Shown piece by piece: positions 1 to 6,557 of a DNA stretch of 6,557 nucleotides. Position numbers and translations under genes: made by a program. The notes beneath the pieces were generated by a model. The model did not search any database. It saw only the letters and a program-made list of their open reading frames with translations, and had not been told where the DNA came from. This stretch comes from Acidobacteriaceae bacterium (GTDB lineage Bacteria; Acidobacteriota; Terriglobia; Terriglobales; Acidobacteriaceae). Within the stretch, counting starts at the first letter, position 1, and each line of letters opens with the position of its first letter. The stretch spans positions 1-6,557 of the forward strand of contig PMOF01000038.1 in NCBI GenBank assembly GCA_003162495.1. Direction: 5' to 3'.

Positions 1-2
1 CG

Positions 3-1121
3 CTTGGCAAGCATGGGGTCTGGGCTCCGGAGGGGATGCTGCCGAGTTATCCGTCGCTGACATTCCCCAATCACTTCACCATCGTCACGGGGCTTTATCC
101 CGAGCATCACGGCCTGGTGGCCAACAGCTTTTACGATGAGACGCGGCAGGCTCGTTACGCGATCGCAGACGAAGAGGCCGTTGCCGATGGAAGCTGGTAT
201 AGCGGCATTCCGTTATGGAGTTTGGCGGAGAGCGAAGGGATGCACACCGCGTGCCTTTTCTGGCCCGGTTCCGAAGCCAAGATTGCCGGCTTCCGGCCCA
301 CGTATTACGCGCAGTTCGATTCCAAAACTCAAGCCACGGACGCGGTCGAGCAGGCCCGCATCGACGATGCGGTGGCCCTGCTGCGGCTGCCCGAAGCGGA
401 TCGTCCTCACTTCATCACCATCTACTATTCCGAGCCGGACCATGAAGGCCACGAATTCGGTCCGGACGCAAAGGAAACTCGAGCTGCCGAGCTCAAGATG
501 GACGCGATGATCGGCAAGCTGAAAGCCGCGCTCGACTCGACCCGCTTGCCCATTGATCTGGTGGTGGTGAGCGACCACGGCATGGCCAAGACCGAAGGCG
601 GCTGGATCACCCTGGACAAGTTCGCTGACTTGAACGGGTTTGAGGCCGTGGGCTCGCTGCTCTATGGCAAGACCGAAGAGGATCGCGACCGCGTCTACAA
701 CCAGCTTAAAAAAGCTTCGTCTCAGTTTGTCGTCTTTCGCCGAAAAGACGTGCCGGCCGACCTGGACTACAACCAGAACCCGCGCGAAGGCGACCCGGTG
801 GTGGTGGCCACGGGGCCATTCGCCATTCGCGCCCACGGGCCGCCAGCGGGCAAGGAGGACCACGCTCCGACTCTCGGAATGCACGGCTTCGATCCGCACA
901 AGGTTCTGCTAATGAAGGCCAGTTTCTTTGCCGCCGGTCCCGATCTGGTGGCCGGCAAAACTGTCGCTCCGTTTGAAAACGTCAACCTGTACCCCTGGCT
1001 GGCACACATGCTGGGGCTCACCCTCCCCGCTTCAGAAAAATTGGACGGCACCCTGAACGTGCTGGCCGGGACGCTGCGCGACAATGGGAACGCGGCCACG
1101 CAAGGAGCAGGCGCGCCATGA
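3..1121 (+). CDS. Nucleotide pyrophosphatase/phosphodiesterase (NPP/ENPP family), 5' end missing
   Basis: This metal-dependent hydrolase of the alkaline phosphatase superfamily cleaves phosphodiester or pyrophosphate bonds. The frame is open to the left edge. The 11 codons before the first ATG (position 36) already read as family sequence (LGKHGVWAPEG), so that ATG is internal and 372 codons are visible. Numbering from that Met, the TFPNHF motif holds the nucleophile Thr9, and Asn30 follows 21 residues later, the same spacing as in the Xanthomonas enzyme. Zinc ligands are Asp135 and His139 (EPDHEGHEFGP), Asp180 and His181 (VSDHGM), and His283 (GMHGFDP). The remaining Asp ligand and any signal peptide lie off the window. 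Family members are usually exported or lipoprotein-anchored, but this cannot be seen here. The C-terminus is a short Ala/Gly-rich tail. The stop overlaps the start of the downstream kinase. Family membership is firm; the substrate (nucleotide, nucleotide sugar or another diester) is unknown. Confidence 0.92.
   Translation, partial: LGKHGVWAPEGMLPSYPSLTFPNHFTIVTGLYPEHHGLVANSFYDETRQARYAIADEEAVADGSWYSGIPLWSLAESEGMHTACLFWPGSEAKIAGFRPTYYAQFDSKTQATDAVEQARIDDAVALLRLPEADRPHFITIYYSEPDHEGHEFGPDAKETRAAELKMDAMIGKLKAALDSTRLPIDLVVVSDHGMAKTEGGWITLDKFADLNGFEAVGSLLYGKTEEDRDRVYNQLKKASSQFVVFRRKDVPADLDYNQNPREGDPVVVATGPFAIRAHGPPAGKEDHAPTLGMHGFDPHKVLLMKASFFAAGPDLVAGKTVAPFENVNLYPWLAHMLGLTLPASEKLDGTLNVLAGTLRDNGNAATQGAGAP
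1102..1107 (+). promoter_or_regulatory. Ribosome binding site of the BadF/BadG-type kinase
   Basis: AAGGAG sits 10 nt ahead of the ATG at 1118, inside the end of the phosphodiesterase gene. It supports the 1118 start and, with the ATGA overlap, translational coupling of the two genes. Confidence 0.7.
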
Positions 1122-2032
1122 CGATGGTTCTGGGAATTGATGGAGGAGGGACGCGGACTCGCGCCTCGATTGTCGAGGGTCAGCGAGTACTGGCTCATGC
1201 GGAAAGCGGTTCCATCAAACGGCTTCGCGTGGGCGCTGAGGCTGCCGAGGAGCATCTGCGCACGCTGCTTAAGGACGTTTACTCAAAGGCCGGGGTTACT
1301 GGTGTGCCAGCCGCCTCGTGCGGGGTGGCCAGCGCCACGCTGCCCGGCGTGGCGGAGTGGATCACCGCGGTTTTTCAGGAATTCAAGGTGGAGCGTTCTG
1401 AAGTAGTGGGCGACGAGGTGATCGCGCTGGATGCGGCCTTTCGCGGCGGGCCAGGAATTTTGCAGATTGCGGGAACAGGTTCGAACACCATTGGCCGCGC
1501 AGCCGACGGCAGCCGCGAGACGGCAGGCGGCTGGAGTTCGCGGCTGGGCGACGAGGGCTCCGGCTACTGGATCGGGGTGAACAGTGTGCGCTGGGCGCTC
1601 AACGCCTATGACCGAGAGCAGCCCACGCAAGTGCTCAAACGAGTGGGTGAAATCTGGGGGACGGCCACGATTGGGGATCTCGTGAACCTGGGCGACAGCA
1701 CGCCGGGACCGGACTTTGCCGCCCTGGCGCCCACGATCAACGAATTAGCCGAGGACGGCGACCCGGTTGCGGTGAAGATTGTGCAGCAGGCGGCGGCCGA
1801 CCTGGTGAACTTTGTGCTGCTGGTGCGCGACAAGCTGCGCCGCAAACACTCGATCGCCGGCGAAGTCCCAGTTGCATGGACCGGCGGCGTGATTGAGAAG
1901 ATGACGCTGGTTCGCGAGGCTTTTTTCGCCGGCCTGCATGCCGCCGCGCCCGAAATGCCGGTTGCGAGGGATGGGGTCGTTCCCCTGGAGGGCGCGCTGT
2001 GGCGTGCTGTTCAATTGACGAGAGCGGTCTGA
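1118..2032 (+). CDS. BadF/BadG/BcrA/BcrD-family kinase, probable N-acetylglucosamine kinase type
   Basis: This is an ASKHA-fold (actin/hexokinase-like) cytosolic ATPase of 304 residues, close to the usual length of single-domain GlcNAc-kinase-like members (about 300-340). The phosphate-1 motif is GIDGGGTRTRAS near residues 6-17. Asp99 in GDEVIAL fits the catalytic Asp position. Phosphate-2 is AGTGSN (118-123), followed by the conserved GGW...LGDEGSGYWIG block (137-153). The adenosine motif is WTGGV (254-258). No [4Fe-4S] Cys pair typical of the benzoyl-CoA reductase or dehydratase activators is visible, and the LGDEGSGYWIG block is shared with eukaryotic and bacterial GlcNAc kinases, so sugar phosphorylation is the better guess. 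The ATG overlaps the preceding stop as ATGA, with an AAGGAG site 10 nt upstream, implying cotranslation with the phosphodiesterase. Exact sugar specificity (GlcNAc, glucosamine, muramic acid derivative) is inference. Confidence 0.88.
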   Translation: MTMVLGIDGGGTRTRASIVEGQRVLAHAESGSIKRLRVGAEAAEEHLRTLLKDVYSKAGVTGVPAASCGVASATLPGVAEWITAVFQEFKVERSEVVGDEVIALDAAFRGGPGILQIAGTGSNTIGRAADGSRETAGGWSSRLGDEGSGYWIGVNSVRWALNAYDREQPTQVLKRVGEIWGTATIGDLVNLGDSTPGPDFAALAPTINELAEDGDPVAVKIVQQAAADLVNFVLLVRDKLRRKHSIAGEVPVAWTGGVIEKMTLVREAFFAGLHAAAPEMPVARDGVVPLEGALWRAVQLTRAV

Positions 2033-2052
2033 ACTGATCGAGTGCCGGGAAA

Positions 2053-3324
<1,272 letters not shown>

Positions 3325-3332
3325 TTAGACGA

Positions 3333-3339
3333 CTCCCCC
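3333..3339 (-). promoter_or_regulatory. Ribosome binding site of clpX
   Basis: GGGGGAG on the minus strand, 8 nt ahead of the clpX ATG at 3324, in the 60-bp clpP-clpX gap. It is the strongest site among the three proteostasis genes and confirms the annotated ClpX N-terminus. Confidence 0.65.
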
Positions 3340-3384
3340 TGAATCATACTCTCTTTTGAAATCCGCCCCCGCGGTTCCGGCCCC

Positions 3385-3975
3385 TTACGTGCGTGGCCGG
3401 TCGATAATCTCGTCAACGATCCCGTAATCCTTGGCCTGCTGCGAATTCATGATGAAGTCCCGCTCCACGTCGCGCTCAATGCGATCGAGGGGCTGCCCGG
3501 TGTGCTTGGCGATCAGCGTGTTGGTGATCTCGCGGATGCGAAGAATCTCTCGCGCATGTATGTCGATATCCGTTGCCTGGCCGCTCAATCCGCCCATCGA
3601 CGGCTGATGGATGAGAATACGCGAGTTGGGCAATGCGAAGCGCTTGCCCTTGGTACCAGCCAGCAGCAGGAACGCGCCCATGCTGGCTGCCTGGCCGATG
3701 CAGTAGGTCACCACGTTGTTCTTGATGAACTGCATGGTGTCATAGATGGCCAGGCCTGCGGTGATGGAGCCGCCCGGCGAGTTGATATAGAGCGATACAT
3801 CCTTCTCCGGGTCCTCGCCCTGGAGAAAGAGCATCTGCGCAACGATCAGGTTGGCCACCTGGTCGTCGATCGGCGTACCAAGAAAGATAATGTTGTCGCG
3901 CAGCAGACGCGAGTAAATATCGTAGGCGCGCTCGCCTCGACTCGTCTGCTCAACCACCATGGGAACTAATGCCAT
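3385..3975 (-). CDS. clpP: ATP-dependent Clp protease proteolytic subunit ClpP
   Basis: This serine protease forms the double-heptamer chamber that degrades proteins delivered by ClpX or ClpA/ClpC. It has 196 residues. The catalytic triad is Ser98 in GQAASMGA, His123 in ILIHQP and Asp173 in ERDFIM. The [10 protein letters not shown] segment (65-74) gives the oxyanion and strand region, and [14 protein letters not shown] (132-145) the handle helix. The protein begins [16 protein letters not shown], so it starts at what is the mature N-terminus in E. coli and lacks the 14-residue propeptide found there. At most the initiator Met need be removed. The Shine-Dalgarno is weak (GGGA at 3986-3989, 10 nt upstream), but the start is well supported by alignment to the family. 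It lies 101 bp downstream of tig and 60 bp upstream of clpX on the same strand, the standard tig-clpP-clpX order. Only one ClpP is in the window; other paralogues may exist elsewhere. Confidence 0.99.
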   Translation of the reverse strand: MALVPMVVEQTSRGERAYDIYSRLLRDNIIFLGTPIDDQVANLIVAQMLFLQGEDPEKDVSLYINSPGGSITAGLAIYDTMQFIKNNVVTYCIGQAASMGAFLLLAGTKGKRFALPNSRILIHQPSMGGLSGQATDIDIHAREILRIREITNTLIAKHTGQPLDRIERDVERDFIMNSQQAKDYGIVDEIIDRPRT

Positions 3976-4076
3976 TGAATGTTTTTCCCGTTTCTTCCGT
4001 TGGGGGCCATTTCTCCCCGATTCATGGTTGATCGCGCGGTCCCGTTCGTAATCCGGGCCGCAGGACGCTCTCTGCC

Positions 4077-5480
4077 CTATCCGGGCAGCCGTTCGTACAG
4101 CACAGACGCAGTTTTTTCGCGCCTCATTTGTTCCCGGATTCTAGCTAGCCCACCGTCCCCAGTCAAACGCGCACGTAACGTGTCTATCGGCTCGCGGGAC
4201 TGCAAAGCCGCCAACTGCAGCTCATTGTCCAATTCCTCGTCGCTTACCGTGATGTCTTCCGCATGGGCGATGCGATCGAGCAGGATGGAGGCCTTCACCT
4301 CGGCAGTGGCGCTGTCGCGCTGGGCGGCACGCAGGCGGCCAAAGTCCAGCTTGCGCATCTGTTCGGTGTCCATGCCCTGCGCCGCAAGAGCGCGCAAACC
4401 GCGCTCCAGGCGCGCGTCAATCTGCTCCTGCACCAGCGCCTCGGGCACCGCGAAGGGGAAGCGCTCAGTGAGCGCGGCAATCAGCCGGTCCTTGGTTTCG
4501 CCTTCAACGCTGCGCCGTTTGCGGTTGGCCAGGTGCTCCCGGACGCGCGCTTCAAGATCGGCAAAGCTCTCATAAGCGCCCAGTTCCCGGGCAAAGTCGT
4601 CGTCCAACTCCGGCAGGGTGCGCTTTTTGATGGCCTTGACTTCCACTTCGTAGGCCACCGTCTTGCCGGCCAACTTGGCCTCGCCGTAGTCGGCGGGATA
4701 GATGACCTCGGCCTTCAGCTCCTGGCCCGGTTTTGCTCCGCGCAGGGCACTCGAAAATGCCTCCACCGTGTCCTTGCCGCCGATCTCGACCATCGAGTCC
4801 TGGCCCGTGATGGGTGCAGCCTCGGCGTCGCCTTCCACGTGACCGGTGTAGGTGATCTGCGCCCAGTCGCCGTCCACCAGGGCGCGGTCTTCCTCTACCG
4901 GCTCAATGGTGGCGCGCGACTCGCGCAGCTCCGCCAACTCGCGTTGAAACTCCTCTTCGGTGAACGCCACCGACGGCTTATCCACGACCACACTTTGGTA
5001 ACCGTCAATGGAGAATTCGGGAATTAATTCGAAGACCGCCTTGACGTGCAGCGGTGCGCCGTCATCCATGGTCAACTCCGTGACGCGCGGCTGCCCCACG
5101 GGCTTCACGCCCAGGTCTTGAACGGCCTTGCTGAACCGCTCGGGAAGCAGTCCGTCAATCACGTCCTTGCGAATTTCGGTCGCGAAGCGGCGCTTGATCA
5201 CCGACTCCGGCACTTTGCCGTTGCGGAAGCCGGGGATCTTGGCATATTTCTGATAATTCCGGACCACCTTCCCGTAGGCTTTGGAGACTTCATCGGCGGG
5301 AATGTCCAGGACCAGCTCACGGGTGCAGTCCGGATTCAAGACCGGGCCGTGGTCATGACCGTCATGCGCGTGGTCATGCTGGTGTGTGTGGCCTTCGTGA
5401 GCGGGCTCGAGGCCGGCATCGTGCGCTGCCTCGGTCGCGTCAGGTTGGGGGTTGCCTTCGAGAGTGTCAGTAGAGCTCAA
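4077..5480 (-). CDS. tig: Trigger factor (ribosome-associated chaperone, peptidyl-prolyl isomerase) with His-rich N-terminal extension
   Basis: This chaperone docks at ribosomal protein L23 by the exit tunnel and shields nascent chains. From the TTG at 5480 it has 467 residues (E. coli has 432). About 50 extra N-terminal residues precede the first family strand ([14 protein letters not shown]). They include a His-rich run at residues 28-44 with eight His. The ribosome-binding signature GFRNGK is at 84-89. The FKBP-like domain lies at roughly 165-285 ([14 protein letters not shown], then the [13 protein letters not shown] segment), and the helical chaperone arms fill the rest to the C-terminal YERLPG. 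I chose TTG 5480 because GGAAGG (5488-5493) lies 7 nt upstream. In-frame alternatives are ATG at 5513 (478 residues) and TTG at 5558 (493 residues), neither with a clear ribosome site, and their extra residues look unlike family sequence. It is the first gene of the probable tig-clpP-clpX operon. Function is certain; the exact start is less so. Confidence 0.97.
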   Translation of the reverse strand: MSSTDTLEGNPQPDATEAAHDAGLEPAHEGHTHQHDHAHDGHDHGPVLNPDCTRELVLDIPADEVSKAYGKVVRNYQKYAKIPGFRNGKVPESVIKRRFATEIRKDVIDGLLPERFSKAVQDLGVKPVGQPRVTELTMDDGAPLHVKAVFELIPEFSIDGYQSVVVDKPSVAFTEEEFQRELAELRESRATIEPVEEDRALVDGDWAQITYTGHVEGDAEAAPITGQDSMVEIGGKDTVEAFSSALRGAKPGQELKAEVIYPADYGEAKLAGKTVAYEVEVKAIKKRTLPELDDDFARELGAYESFADLEARVREHLANRKRRSVEGETKDRLIAALTERFPFAVPEALVQEQIDARLERGLRALAAQGMDTEQMRKLDFGRLRAAQRDSATAEVKASILLDRIAHAEDITVSDEELDNELQLAALQSREPIDTLRARLTGDGGLARIREQMRREKTASVLYERLPG

Positions 5481-5487
5481 CTTTTTG

Positions 5488-5493
5488 CCTTCC
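5488..5493 (-). promoter_or_regulatory. Ribosome binding site deciding the tig start
   Basis: GGAAGG on the minus strand, 7 nt before the TTG at 5480. The competing ATG at 5513 and TTG at 5558 have no comparable purine-rich site at a proper distance, so this motif favours the shorter trigger factor starting [10 protein letters not shown]. Confidence 0.6.
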
Positions 5494-5614
5494 GGGCACA
5501 CTACGCGCCCCATCAACTGCCGCGCCGGAACTTGCAAGACTCTGATTCCGGGTCGCAAACGTCTAAGGGCTCCAAACCGCCGCTTTGGACCAGCTTGAGA
5601 CGGCAGGCTGCCAA

Positions 5615-5645
5615 ATCATGCCGCATGCCGCCGCACCTCGGTCAA
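5615..5645 (-). promoter_or_regulatory. Second, weaker promoter candidate upstream of tig
   Basis: On the minus strand, a second TTGACC (5640-5645) followed after 19 bp by CATGAT (5615-5620). The spacer is longer than the 17-bp ideal and the -10 is 4 of 6. It shares the identical -35 hexamer with the upstream candidate 77 bp away, so tandem promoters are possible, but this one is weakly supported. Confidence 0.25.
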
Positions 5646-5693
5646 CCAAGGGAGGCGATACCGGCACTGTGCGGGCGGGGAGTCCCTCTTCTC

Positions 5694-5722
5694 ATGGTAT
5701 GAGGGTTTGGCGCAAGGGTCAA
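5694..5722 (-). promoter_or_regulatory. Candidate sigma70-type promoter of tig-clpP-clpX
   Basis: On the minus strand, TTGACC (5717-5722, 5 of 6 to the -35 consensus), a 17-bp spacer and TACCAT (5694-5699, 4 of 6 to the -10 consensus). Transcription would start near 5687 and give a leader of about 200 nt to the TTG at 5480. It is the best promoter match in the 287 bp between the CPCC gene and tig. Prediction by eye only. Confidence 0.5.
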
Positions 5723-5767
5723 ACTGGCGAGAGGGCTGGGCGGCGGCGGGGCACCGGGAAAGTTACG

Positions 5768-6136
5768 TTACTCCTCAGTAACCAGGGGCTTGCGGACATG
5801 CGGGATGAACCGCGGGTGGGCAGCGCCGCAGCGGGCGTAATGCTCCCGCGCCTCGCTCAGGCTGAGGGCGCCATTCACAGTCAGACGGACTTCCGCGGCG
5901 TCCGCGTCCTCCTGGCCGTCGTCCTCCCACCAGCACACCGGGCACAACCCCAGGGCGCCAGGTGTTTCCAGCGTCTTGAAACCGCAGCACGGGCAGCGAT
6001 AACGGATCTGAATTGACGTCCCCACGAATGAATGGACGCGACTCGGGCCGCTCGGGTTTACGCGAGTGGGCGAATCATCGCTCCTGACCTTCCCCGAACC
6101 TCCGGCGCTACCCTCGACTTTGGGCTTAATCCGCAA
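5768..6136 (-). CDS. Small CPCC-family cysteine-rich protein, function unknown
   Basis: The core matches the cysteine-rich CPCC family: CPCCGFKTLETPG (residues 48-60), then CPVCWWEDDG (65-74), then a helix LSLSEAREHYARCGA (91-105) and the ending HPRFIPHVRKP (107-117). The four Cys in two CPxC pairs look like a small zinc knuckle or ribbon; metal binding is inference, and no activity is known for the family. The longest frame, 122 residues, starts at a TTG at 6136 with AGAGG 9 nt upstream (6146-6150). Its first 40 residues are Ser/Gly/Pro-rich and unlike the family, whose members usually begin shortly before the CPCC motif. A GTG at 6025 would give an 85-residue protein that fits better in length but has no ribosome site. 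It has the same strand as tig but is separated by 287 bp holding promoter candidates, so it is probably a separate unit. It diverges from the oxidoreductase gene at 6214. Confidence 0.8.
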   Translation of the reverse strand: MRIKPKVEGSAGGSGKVRSDDSPTRVNPSGPSRVHSFVGTSIQIRYRCPCCGFKTLETPGALGLCPVCWWEDDGQEDADAAEVRLTVNGALSLSEAREHYARCGAAHPRFIPHVRKPLVTEE

Positions 6137-6179
6137 TCGCCCCTACCTCTCTGCCGCTGGTTTGCGCCCTGCCGGGGAG

Positions 6180-6185
6180 TAAAAT
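6180..6185 (+). promoter_or_regulatory. Possible -10 box for the oxidoreductase gene
   Basis: TAAAAT lies 28 bp ahead of the ATG at 6214 in the divergent gap. It is 5 of 6 to the -10 consensus and precedes the ribosome site GGAGGG (6194-6199). No good -35 hexamer is found at the right distance, so support is modest. Confidence 0.3.
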
Positions 6186-6193
6186 CGTGCCCT

Positions 6194-6199
6194 GGAGGG
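6194..6199 (+). promoter_or_regulatory. Ribosome binding site of the oxidoreductase gene
   Basis: GGAGGG lies 14 nt ahead of the ATG at 6214. The spacing is longer than optimal, but no closer start codon exists in frame, and the signal peptide that follows supports the ATG. Confidence 0.5.
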
Positions 6200-6213
6200 A
6201 ACTCAAAAGACTT

Positions 6214-6557
6214 ATGCCCCACCTGGATGTATTTTTCGCTTCTAAATTGAGCCGTATCTTGCTGTTGGCATTGCTTGTAACCGCGCCGGGCATGGCCTTT
6301 GCCCAAACGCCGCCGCCACCATTGCGCGTGGCTATCGTGGGGCTGGTGCACGACCATGTGGCCGGCTTTCTGGCCCAGTTGCCCCAGCACCAGAACGTGG
6401 AACTGGTGGGCATTGCGGAAGCCGATCCCGCGCTGGTCGCCAAGTATGAGAAAAAGTATGGACTGCCGGAGACCCTGTTCTTTAAAAGCATGGCCAACAT
6501 GATTGAGGTGCGCCATCCGCAGGCCGTGCTCGTGTACACCTCCATCGCCGAGCACCG
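6214..6557 (+). CDS. Exported Gfo/Idh/MocA-like oxidoreductase, 3' end missing
   Basis: The frame is open from the ATG at 6214 to the right edge (114 codons). A signal peptide is clear: a 14-residue N-region with Lys11 and Arg14, a hydrophobic core ILLLALLVTAPG, and AFA before Gln31 as a likely signal peptidase I site. There is no twin-Arg motif or lipobox. After a Pro-rich linker the mature part begins LRVAIVGLVHDHVAGFL (37-53), then VELVGIAEADPALVAKY and the strand PQAVLVYTS. This order of first strand, Gly turn, acidic residue after the second strand (EAD) and third strand is that of the N-terminal NAD(P)-binding Rossmann domain of the Gfo/Idh/MocA family. The Gly turn reads GLVHDHV, not GxGxxG. 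The catalytic domain lies off the window, so substrate and true enzymatic activity cannot be judged. A GGAGGG site precedes the start at 14 nt, and the gene diverges from the CPCC gene. Confident as a family member, uncertain in role. Confidence 0.85.
   Translation, partial: MPHLDVFFASKLSRILLLALLVTAPGMAFAQTPPPPLRVAIVGLVHDHVAGFLAQLPQHQNVELVGIAEADPALVAKYEKKYGLPETLFFKSMANMIEVRHPQAVLVYTSIAEH

Noticed and set aside
213..899. 228-codon open frame on the minus strand
   Set aside because: It lies wholly opposite the phosphodiesterase, whose motifs are intact. Its translation shows no family motif and is typical of a GC-rich antisense shadow.
3343..3348. TATGAT on the minus strand as a -10 box for a private clpX promoter
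   Set aside because: No -35-like hexamer lies at 16-18 bp, and the 60-bp gap to clpP is compatible with cotranscription.
4055..4077. Imperfect hairpin just after the tig stop (minus strand) as a terminator
   Set aside because: The stem is interrupted by a bulge and no T run follows, so termination between tig and clpP is not supported.
4263..5027. 254-codon open frame on the plus strand
   Set aside because: It is opposite trigger factor, in the mirrored frame, with no recognisable domain and no ribosome site; trigger factor is certain here.
5349..5399. The His-codon tract as a DNA repeat or microsatellite
   Set aside because: The GTCATG-like units are irregular in spacing and codons vary (CAC and CAT), which fits selection for His residues better than a simple tandem repeat.
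5634..5690. 17-codon ATG frame in the tig leader as a regulatory leader peptide
   Set aside because: It has no convincing ribosome site, no run of regulatory codons and no downstream attenuator hairpin.
5046..5702. 218-codon plus-strand frame running past the tig start
   Set aside because: Most of it is antisense to trigger factor, including the mirrored His region. The hydrophobic stretch comes from reverse-complemented codons, not from a real membrane segment.
5585..6016. 143-codon plus-strand frame across the tig-CPCC gap and the CPCC gene
   Set aside because: It covers the complement of the conserved CPCC core and has no family features of its own.
6058..6555. Minus-strand frames opposite the oxidoreductase start
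   Set aside because: They run through the signal peptide and Rossmann region on the other strand and show no motifs; the + strand gene explains the sequence.

Overview
The window is GC-rich, densely coded bacterial chromosome. It reads as a core housekeeping segment with accessory metabolism on both flanks. The trigger factor and Clp sequences, the CPCC protein and the secreted Gfo/Idh/MocA-type protein together suggest an Acidobacteriota (Terriglobia-like) genome. That assignment is inference from sequence style; there is no rRNA or other marker here to prove it.

Left part (1-2032, + strand): the 3' portion of a nucleotide pyrophosphatase/phosphodiesterase (NPP/ENPP, alkaline phosphatase superfamily), cut by the left edge. 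It overlaps by ATGA a BadF/BadG-type sugar kinase that resembles N-acetylglucosamine kinases. The two look translationally coupled. A hydrolase that cleaves nucleotide-linked or other phosphodiesters next to an amino-sugar kinase hints at a sugar or nucleotide-sugar salvage unit, but the substrate is not visible in the sequence.

Centre (2053-5480, - strand): the classic proteostasis order tig - clpP - clpX (trigger factor, ClpP protease, ClpX unfoldase), transcribed right to left and convergent with the kinase. Gaps are 101 bp (tig-clpP) and 60 bp (clpP-clpX). A good sigma70-like promoter candidate (TTGACC, 17 bp, TACCAT) lies about 210 bp ahead of the preferred tig start. Trigger factor folds nascent chains at the ribosome exit, while ClpX unfolds tagged or damaged proteins and feeds them to ClpP. 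All catalytic and binding motifs of ClpP and ClpX are intact. The trigger factor carries a histidine-rich N-terminal extension of about 50 residues ahead of the normal ribosome-binding domain, which is the most distinctive feature in the window.

Right part (5768-6557): a small Cys-rich CPCC-family protein of unknown function on the - strand, and diverging from it the 5' end of a Sec-exported Gfo/Idh/MocA-like oxidoreductase cut by the right edge. The 287 bp between tig and the CPCC gene holds only the promoter candidates.

I see no mobile element, CRISPR array, tRNA, rRNA or phage gene, and no convincing sign of an undescribed multi-gene system. The long opposite-strand reading frames are GC-driven shadows of the genes listed.
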